Positions 6,349-11,131 of a stretch of 11,131 nt of DNA are shown one piece after another. Under the pieces are notes generated by a model. That model ran no database searches. It saw only the letters and a program-made list of their open reading frames with translations, and was not told where the DNA came from. A program made the translations under genes and the position numbers. How positions within the stretch are numbered: the stretch's first letter is position 1; each line of letters begins with the position of its first letter. Origin of the DNA: an uncultured Spongiibacteraceae bacterium (GTDB lineage: Bacteria; Pseudomonadota; Gammaproteobacteria; Pseudomonadales; CAMLJR01); the NCBI GenBank assembly GCA_946480345.1, contig CAMLJR010000100.1:1-11131 (forward strand), given 5' to 3'.

Positions 6349-7662
6349 TCACTGCGCGGCAACTGCTGCCGCAGTCGGCCGGGTGATTCCAAATACATTC
6401 AATCCTTTTAGCAGCGTCAGCGCTTCGTATAACTGATTGTCGCTAATCAGCTTGTCCTGTGCCTCTTCGCGTCGGACTTTGCTATTGCTTTCCTTGCCGT
6501 CGCCGTTGCGCAAATGGCCACCCAGATCCGCCTCGGTAATATCGCCGCCACGCGGTAACGCTTCAATTTTCGCGCGCTCGACAACCACATCGGGAGCAAT
6601 GCCGTGCGCCTGAATCGAACGGCCATTCGGCGTGAAGTAACGTGCGGTGGTGAGTTTGATGGCGCTGGTTTCGGATAGCGGCATCACGGTCTGTACCGAG
6701 CCCTTACCGAAGCTATCGGTTCCCATAATGACGGCGCGCTTATGATCCTGGAGAGCGCCCGCGACGATTTCCGATGCTGACGCGGAGCCGCCGTTAATCA
6801 GCACGACGATCGGCAGCTTTTCGGCAATATCGTCCGAGGTCGCCCGAAATTGCGATTTGGAATTCGGCAGCCGGCCTTCGGTGTACACAATCAGACCATC
6901 GGTGACGAATGCATCGGCAACATCGACAGCCGCCTGCAAAACGCCGCCCGGGTTGTTGCGCAGATCGATTGCAAGACCTTTCAGCGTTTTGTTTTCCTTG
7001 CGCAACTTCTCGATGGCTTTGCGCACCTCGGCACCGGTATTGGCCTGGAATTGCGCTATTCGCACATAACCGTAGCCGGGCTCCAGCGTACGGCTGCGAA
7101 CGCTCAATACCTTGATCGTATCCCGCTTCAACTTGAGGTCGAGCGGCTGACGCAGGCTTTCGCGCATGATCGTCAGTTCGATTTCGCTGCCGCGCGGACC
7201 GCGCATCGAATCAACGGCTTCGTTCAGCGACATGCCTTTTACCGGCTGCCCGTTGATTTTGATGATGACATCGCCGGCTTCGATCCCAGCCTTCTGCGCT
7301 GGGGTATCGTCGAGCGGGCTAATCACTTTGATAAAACCATTTTCCAGACCGACTTCGAGACCCAGACCGCCAAATTCGCCGGTGGTATTTACCTGCAGCT
7401 CATCGAATGACTTGGCGTCCAGATAGGTTGAATGCGGATCGAGTCCGGCAAGCATGCCGCGAATGGCATCTTCCAGCAGCTTCTTGTCGTCGACATCCTC
7501 CACGTAGCTCTGCTTGATCTGGTTGAACACATCCGCAAACGTACGCAATTCGTCGAGCGGCAATTTGCCCTCGTCGTTATTGCCTTCCTGCGCCGCGACA
7601 GTTCCGGTTAACAGAATCGCTGCTGCAAAAGTGATTAACCGGTGTCGATACTGCTTATTCAT
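6349..7662 (-). CDS. ctpA: CtpA, periplasmic carboxyl-terminal processing protease (S41)
   Basis: This 437-residue S41 protease cleaves periplasmic proteins; in Pseudomonas CtpA degrades peptidoglycan cross-link hydrolases with an outer-membrane lipoprotein partner. A Sec signal peptide is visible (K3, R6, R8, hydrophobic 9-18, likely cut after AA at 24). An N-terminal helical region (35-90), a PDZ domain (about 92-175, GGLGLEV) and the protease core follow. Catalytic Ser295 lies in GGSASASEIVAGALQDH and Lys320 in FGKGSVQ, 25 residues later as in Prc and CtpB; Gln324 completes the triad. The ATG at 7662-7660 follows GAGG at a 6-bp spacing and gives the signal peptide directly; upstream in-frame residues look non-coding. 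It lies 78 bp downstream of envC on the same strand. Length is close to Pseudomonas CtpA (436 aa). Confidence 0.95.
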   Translation of the reverse strand: MNKQYRHRLITFAAAILLTGTVAAQEGNNDEGKLPLDELRTFADVFNQIKQSYVEDVDDKKLLEDAIRGMLAGLDPHSTYLDAKSFDELQVNTTGEFGGLGLEVGLENGFIKVISPLDDTPAQKAGIEAGDVIIKINGQPVKGMSLNEAVDSMRGPRGSEIELTIMRESLRQPLDLKLKRDTIKVLSVRSRTLEPGYGYVRIAQFQANTGAEVRKAIEKLRKENKTLKGLAIDLRNNPGGVLQAAVDVADAFVTDGLIVYTEGRLPNSKSQFRATSDDIAEKLPIVVLINGGSASASEIVAGALQDHKRAVIMGTDSFGKGSVQTVMPLSETSAIKLTTARYFTPNGRSIQAHGIAPDVVVERAKIEALPRGGDITEADLGGHLRNGDGKESNSKVRREEAQDKLISDNQLYEALTLLKGLNVFGITRPTAAAVAAQ

Positions 7663-7740
7663 GGACGCCCTCGGCGCTGCTTGAGTGGAAGTGCAGAATT
7701 TGAAAATGCGAGTGGTTAGTCGCACCGATATTAACGTTGG

Positions 7741-8940
7741 TTACGCGCGGCGACACCAGTCCGATGGATTCGCCGGTACGCCTTTGTGACGAATTTCGAA
7801 ATAAAGCCGCGCCTGTTGCTCGCCGCCGCTATTGCCGACGGTAGCGATCGCGTCGCCGGATTTCACCGCATCGCCGACGGATTTCAACAAAGTCTGATTG
7901 TGCGCGTACAAGCTCAGGTAGCCGTCGCCGTGATCGACAATGATTAGCAACCCGGACCCACGCAGCCAATCGGCGAATACGATGCGGCCATTGTGGATTG
8001 CGCGCACTTGATCGCCTTCGCGCGCGCTGATGTTAATGCCCTGCCAGCGCAGATCGGTGCCCGCGCGAAAACTGCCGAAGCTATTTTCCGGCGTACCCGC
8101 CACCGGCCAGGGCAACCGGCCGCGCAATTCGCGAAACGCCTGCCCCCCTAATACGGGCTGCAATTGCGAACGCGCGATCGCTTCGCGCTCCTGCTTTTCG
8201 CGTTGTTTGCTCTCGCGTTCGATTTTGCGCAGCACTTGTTCGAGCGCAGCACGATCGCGCGCGCGCGATTTCAGCTCCTCATCCTTGCTCTGAATGCTTT
8301 GATTCAATTTCGTGAGCGTTAGCGTGCGTTCTGCACGAGCCCCAACCAATTGTTCGCGCTGCTTATCCAGCTCGGCTTTGGTATTGCGCAGAATCTCGGA
8401 TTTTTGCTCGATCTCCGGTTGTAGTGAATCGAGCTGGCTGATCAATTCGATATAGGCGTCGATCTGTTCGGCGCGGGCGCGATTGAAATAATCGTAATAC
8501 GCCATGGTGCGACCGATTTTTGCCGGATCCTCCTGGTTCAGCAGCGCTTTCAACTTATTCTGCTGACTCAGCTCGTATGCCGCTCGCACTTGCGTGGCGA
8601 TTTTCCCCTGCTGATCTTTCTTGGATTGCTGCAACGATTGTCGCTGTTCTTCCAATTTTTTTAGTTCAAGTTCCTGTTGGCGTAGTTGACGCTCAATCTG
8701 CTGCATTTTCTTTTGTGTGGCGCTGATATCGGTTTCCGATTTCTTCAGATCAGTCTGTAAACGCCCACGCTCGTCCTTGAATTGCTGCAACATTTTTTGC
8801 AGCTTGCTCATTTCCGATTTGATTTGATCGAGTTGCTCGCGAGTGCCATCGTCGGCGGCATATGCGGAAGGTGCTGCCATCAGGCAACCGACCACTATCA
8901 GGTAACCGACTAAGGCGAGCCTCGCAAACGATGCGTTCAA
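7741..8940 (-). CDS. envC: EnvC-like murein hydrolase activator with degenerate LytM domain
   Basis: This 399-residue exported protein has a signal sequence (1-28, AYA before the likely cut), a long charged coiled coil (about 32-255) and a C-terminal LytM/M23 domain (about 299-395). The LytM zinc site is degenerate: the H-x-G-x-D motif reads W-Q-G-I-N (299-303) and H-x-H is replaced by R378-L-Y380 in [10 protein letters not shown], the same pattern as E. coli EnvC (SLYFEIRRQG). EnvC activates the amidases AmiA/AmiB at the septum under FtsEX control, so an activator rather than an enzyme is expected. The start is a TTG overlapping the gpmI stop (TTGA), with a weak GGTG upstream; it was chosen because it gives a complete signal peptide, while later starts cut into it. 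VVGC at 16-19 also fits a lipobox. Confidence 0.92.
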   Translation of the reverse strand: MNASFARLALVGYLIVVGCLMAAPSAYAADDGTREQLDQIKSEMSKLQKMLQQFKDERGRLQTDLKKSETDISATQKKMQQIERQLRQQELELKKLEEQRQSLQQSKKDQQGKIATQVRAAYELSQQNKLKALLNQEDPAKIGRTMAYYDYFNRARAEQIDAYIELISQLDSLQPEIEQKSEILRNTKAELDKQREQLVGARAERTLTLTKLNQSIQSKDEELKSRARDRAALEQVLRKIERESKQREKQEREAIARSQLQPVLGGQAFRELRGRLPWPVAGTPENSFGSFRAGTDLRWQGINISAREGDQVRAIHNGRIVFADWLRGSGLLIIVDHGDGYLSLYAHNQTLLKSVGDAVKSGDAIATVGNSGGEQQARLYFEIRHKGVPANPSDWCRRA

Positions 8941-10484
8941 TTGAATTGCACCAGATTGTTGCCGGTCATTTCCACCGGCTGCGGAAGTCCCATCAACGCG
9001 AGTAATGTCGGCGCAACATCGGCGAGTTTGCCGCCTGAATGCAGCGTTAGATCGCGCGCACCGACATAAACAAGCGGTACCAGATCGGTCGTGTGCTGGG
9101 TATGCAATTGGCCGCTGTCGTAATCCATCATTTGCTCGCAATTGCCGTGATCGGCAGTAATCAATGCTTCTCCACCCACTTCGCGCACTGCGGCAACCAC
9201 GCGCGCCAAACAGGTATCCAGCGCTTCAACTGCCTTTACCGCAGCAGCGAAAATTCCGGTATGGCCGACCATATCGCCGTTCGCGTAATTGCAGACTATC
9301 AGATCGAATGTGCCGCTTTTAATTGCGGCAACCAGCTTATCGGTGACTTCGGGCGCACTCATTTCCGGTTTCAGATCGTAGGTCGCTACTTGGGGAGATG
9401 GCACCAGAATGCGTTCTTCACCGGGGAAAACGGCCTCGCGGCCACCGCTGAAGAAAAATGTCACGTGCGCATATTTTTCGGTTTCGGCGATGCGCAACTG
9501 CGTTTTCTTAAGATTCGATAAATATTCGCCGAGCGAATTAATCATCGATTGCGAGGGATAAGCGCACAGCGCATCGATGTCTGCTGCGTATTCGGTGGTC
9601 ATCACAAACGCGCCTAAACGCGGATAACGCTCACGTACAAAGCCGGTGAAATCGCTCTGCACAAAAGCACGGGTAATTTCGCGCGCTCTGTCGGCGCGGA
9701 AGTTCATGAAGATGACTGCATCGTCGTCCCCAATCGCTCCGGTTTCCTCATTGTCTTTTTGAATCGCGGTGGGTTTAACGAATTCGTCGTCCTCACCGCG
9801 CTCATATGCCGCCAGCAAACCGTCGACGGCATTATCGACGCGATAATCCGCTTTCATCTGCGTCAGCAAATCGTACGCAGCCTGCACGCGATCCCAGCGA
9901 TTATCGCGATCCATGGCGAAATAGCGGCCGACGATCGATGCGATGCGACCGCAATTCAATGTCGCCAATTTATCGCTGAGCCTGCGCAACGAATTTTCGG
10001 CGCTGCGCGGCGGCGTATCGCGACCATCGAGAAATGCATGTACGAACACACGTTTGGCGCCGCGTTGCGCAGCAAGCTCGACCATCGCGTGAATATGATT
10101 TTCATGGCTGTGCACGCCACCGGTCGATAGCAGACCGAGCACATGCACCGCTCTGCCTTTAGCAACGGCCGCGTCGATCGCTTTCGTATAAACGGGGTTA
10201 GTGAAAAAAGTGCCTTGCTGAATATCGAGATCGATGCGCGTGATGCTCTGAAAATCGACCCGCCCGGAACCCAGCGCCATATGCCCGACTTCCGAATTGC
10301 CGAACTGACCATCGGGCAGACCCACATCAAGTCCGGAACCTGATATCAGCGTCTTCGGAGCGCTGCTCCACAACTGATCCCATGTCGGCTTATGTGCATG
10401 GAAAATTGCATTGTCATCGGGATCTTCGCGGTATCCCCAGCCATCGAGAATAATTAAAACGTGCGGTTTTTTGCGGGTTTCCAT
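8937..10484 (-). CDS. gpmI: GpmI, 2,3-BPG-independent phosphoglycerate mutase
   Basis: This 515-residue, Mn-dependent alkaline-phosphatase-superfamily enzyme interconverts 3- and 2-phosphoglycerate in glycolysis and gluconeogenesis. The nucleophile is Ser64 in [17 protein letters not shown], the same number as in E. coli (514 aa). Other landmarks are the N-terminal [11 protein letters not shown] with metal ligand Asp14, GGVHSHENH around His125, [22 protein letters not shown], and the C-terminal metal motifs [20 protein letters not shown] and HTQHT. The ATG giving [17 protein letters not shown] matches the family; the open frame runs 29 codons further but without similarity. No clear ribosome site is seen. 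The stop overlaps the envC TTG start, so envC translation is probably coupled. It is divergent from the rhodanese gene. Confidence 0.97.
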   Translation of the reverse strand: METRKKPHVLIILDGWGYREDPDDNAIFHAHKPTWDQLWSSAPKTLISGSGLDVGLPDGQFGNSEVGHMALGSGRVDFQSITRIDLDIQQGTFFTNPVYTKAIDAAVAKGRAVHVLGLLSTGGVHSHENHIHAMVELAAQRGAKRVFVHAFLDGRDTPPRSAENSLRRLSDKLATLNCGRIASIVGRYFAMDRDNRWDRVQAAYDLLTQMKADYRVDNAVDGLLAAYERGEDDEFVKPTAIQKDNEETGAIGDDDAVIFMNFRADRAREITRAFVQSDFTGFVRERYPRLGAFVMTTEYAADIDALCAYPSQSMINSLGEYLSNLKKTQLRIAETEKYAHVTFFFSGGREAVFPGEERILVPSPQVATYDLKPEMSAPEVTDKLVAAIKSGTFDLIVCNYANGDMVGHTGIFAAAVKAVEALDTCLARVVAAVREVGGEALITADHGNCEQMMDYDSGQLHTQHTTDLVPLVYVGARDLTLHSGGKLADVAPTLLALMGLPQPVEMTGNNLVQFN

Positions 10485-10516
10485 AACGATTAACGACACA
10501 CAACCGGAAAGCCGCG

Positions 10517-10522
10517 ATTGTA
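10517..10522 (-). promoter_or_regulatory. Candidate -10 box of the gpmI-envC-ctpA transcript
   Basis: TACAAT on the minus strand (five of six matches) lies 32 bp before the gpmI ATG, predicting a leader of about 26 nt. The best -35 at an acceptable distance is poor. This is the only fair -10 match found in the spacer on that strand. Confidence 0.35.
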
Positions 10523-10560
10523 GCTGGGTGCTTACCGAATAACCATGCAGCCTCGCCGCG

Positions 10561-10579
10561 CTGCCCTGCAATCGGGCAG
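10561..10579. repeat. Inverted repeat CTGCCC-N7-GGGCAG
   Basis: A perfect 6-bp inverted repeat with a 7-nt loop (10561-10566 and 10574-10579) lies in the 191-bp divergent spacer between gpmI and yibN. It ends 10 bp before the plus-strand -35 box. It could be an operator or a chance hairpin; no T run follows, so it is not a terminator. Confidence 0.35.
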
Positions 10580-10589
10580 ACGGCTCGCT

Positions 10590-10617
10590 GTGGCAATGGA
10601 AAGCCGGCGTGTATACT
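10590..10617 (+). promoter_or_regulatory. Candidate promoter of the rhodanese-glutaredoxin genes
   Basis: GTGGCA (10590-10595, four of six) is followed after 16 bp by TATACT (10612-10617, five of six). A start near 10624 would give a 5' leader of about 50 nt before the rhodanese start codon. No other plus-strand pair in the spacer looks better. Confidence 0.5.
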
Positions 10618-10675
10618 TACGCGCCGATTTGACGGCTCCCGCAACCATTCACGTTTTTGTGCAGGCGACGATATT

Positions 10676-11089
10676 TTGATCTTTCTGGAATTCTTAACCG
10701 AACAATGGCCGCTGGCATCCGCCTGGGCTGTCGCAGTGATACTCCTTCTTATACATGAAGGAAAACGCGGCGGCGCCACGGTGAGTCCGCAACAATTGGT
10801 AAGCCTTGTAAACACCGAGCATGCTGCGGTGGTCGATCTGCGCGATGCTGCTGAATTTCGTAAAGGTCACATCGTCGATGCGATCAACGTGCCGTATGCC
10901 AAGCTCAACGAACAGGCGGGGCAATTGGAAAAGTTGCGCGAGCGCCCCATCGTTTTGATTTGCAAGATGGGCCAATACGCCGGCGCGGCGGGCAAGCAAT
11001 TACGCGCCAAAGGGTTTACGAAAGTTTATCGCCTGCGTGGCGGTATCGGCGAATGGCAAGGTGCCCAGCTGCCGCTGATTAAAGGCTGA
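10676..11089 (+). CDS. yibN: YibN-type membrane-anchored rhodanese-domain protein
   Basis: This 137-residue protein has an N-terminal membrane segment (about 12-26, PLASAWAVAVILLLI) and a cytoplasmic rhodanese domain. The domain shows VVDLRDAAEFRKGHIVDAINVP (52-73), the usual first signature, then VLICKMGQYAGAAGKQL with the candidate sulfur-carrying Cys96, and LRGGIGEWQG near the end. It corresponds to E. coli YibN and the rhodanese next to gpmI in Pseudomonas; its substrate is unknown to me. The start appears to be TTG at 10676, behind an AGG about 10 bp upstream; no in-frame ATG precedes the membrane segment. Glutaredoxin follows 12 bp downstream, a typical pairing for sulfur or thiol handling, and secB usually comes next in relatives. 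Confidence 0.88.
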   Translation: MIFLEFLTEQWPLASAWAVAVILLLIHEGKRGGATVSPQQLVSLVNTEHAAVVDLRDAAEFRKGHIVDAINVPYAKLNEQAGQLEKLRERPIVLICKMGQYAGAAGKQLRAKGFTKVYRLRGGIGEWQGAQLPLIKG

Positions 11090-11101
11090 AGGTCGGCGCG
11101 C

Positions 11102-11131
11102 ATGACTGAAGTAACGATTTATACCACTCCG
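11102..11131 (+). CDS. grxC: Glutaredoxin 3, N-terminal fragment cut by window end
   Basis: Only ten codons are present: MTEVTIYTTP. This fits the first strand of a GrxC-type glutaredoxin (x-x-V-x-I-Y-T-x-x), just before the expected CPYC active site, which lies outside the window. AAGG (11089-11092) precedes the ATG at a 9-bp spacing and overlaps the end of the rhodanese gene. The call rests mainly on position: in Pseudomonas-like genomes the gene after this rhodanese is a glutaredoxin, followed by secB. Confidence 0.7.
   Translation, partial: MTEVTIYTTP

Noticed and set aside
6068..6436. 122-codon plus-strand open frame across the spacer downstream of ctpA
   Set aside because: It overlaps the DUF6316 gene and the ctpA end antisense, has no recognisable motif and a low-complexity, Ala/Thr-rich composition.
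8941..9141. N-terminal extension of envC into gpmI
   Set aside because: The extra residues are the gpmI gene read in another frame, and the signal peptide begins only after 8940.
9759..10130. 123-codon plus-strand open frame inside gpmI
   Set aside because: It is antisense to the conserved GpmI core and has no independent support; like several other frames within his and gpmI genes it is a composition effect.
10485..10571. N-terminal extension of gpmI
   Set aside because: The added residues do not match GpmI and would cover the candidate promoter; [17 protein letters not shown] is the usual beginning.

Overview
The window is a gene-dense stretch of a gammaproteobacterial chromosome of moderate GC content. 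The protein sequences and the gene order both resemble Pseudomonas and its relatives: tRNA-Phe/yggX/mutY, hisB-hisH-hisA-hisF, ctpA-envC-gpmI, then a membrane rhodanese and a glutaredoxin. I cannot name the genus from the sequence alone. No insertion sequence, CRISPR array, prophage or broken gene is visible, and nearly every base is coding or a short spacer.

Region 1 (1-1883, minus strand): a tRNA-Phe(GAA) gene with its own strong promoter lies downstream of a tight cluster of a PanM/PanZ-like GNAT protein, mutY (A/G mismatch adenine glycosylase) and yggX (Fe-S protection/trafficking). The GNAT and mutY genes overlap by 13 bp, and mutY and yggX are 4 bp apart.

Region 2 (1884-5931, plus strand): a histidine operon, hisB-hisH-hisA-purT-hisF, starts from a 61-bp divergent spacer with a TATAAT box. 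The unusual point is purT, the formate-dependent GAR transformylase of purine synthesis. It sits between hisA and hisF with 6 bp on one side and 2 bp on the other. HisH/HisF release AICAR, itself a purine intermediate, so the arrangement physically joins the two pathways. No his leader peptide or attenuator fits in front of hisB. hisG, hisD, hisC, hisI and hisE are not in this window.

Region 3 (5932-6348): a small DUF6316-type protein gene runs tail-to-tail with hisF, with no bases between the two stop codons. It is followed by a 189-bp spacer holding small inverted repeats.

Region 4 (6349-10484, minus strand): gpmI (cofactor-independent phosphoglycerate mutase), envC (amidase activator with a degenerate LytM domain) and ctpA (periplasmic S41 protease). 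gpmI and envC overlap at TTGA. envC and ctpA together link peptidoglycan hydrolase activation with periplasmic proteolysis.

Region 5 (10485-11131): a 191-bp divergent spacer with promoter candidates both ways, then a YibN-type membrane-anchored rhodanese and the first ten codons of a glutaredoxin (grxC-like) cut by the window end.

The content is mostly core housekeeping. I found no convincing evidence for a new multi-gene system. The purT insertion in the his operon, the PanZ-like gene heading the mutY cluster and the tail-to-tail DUF6316 gene are the observations most worth following.
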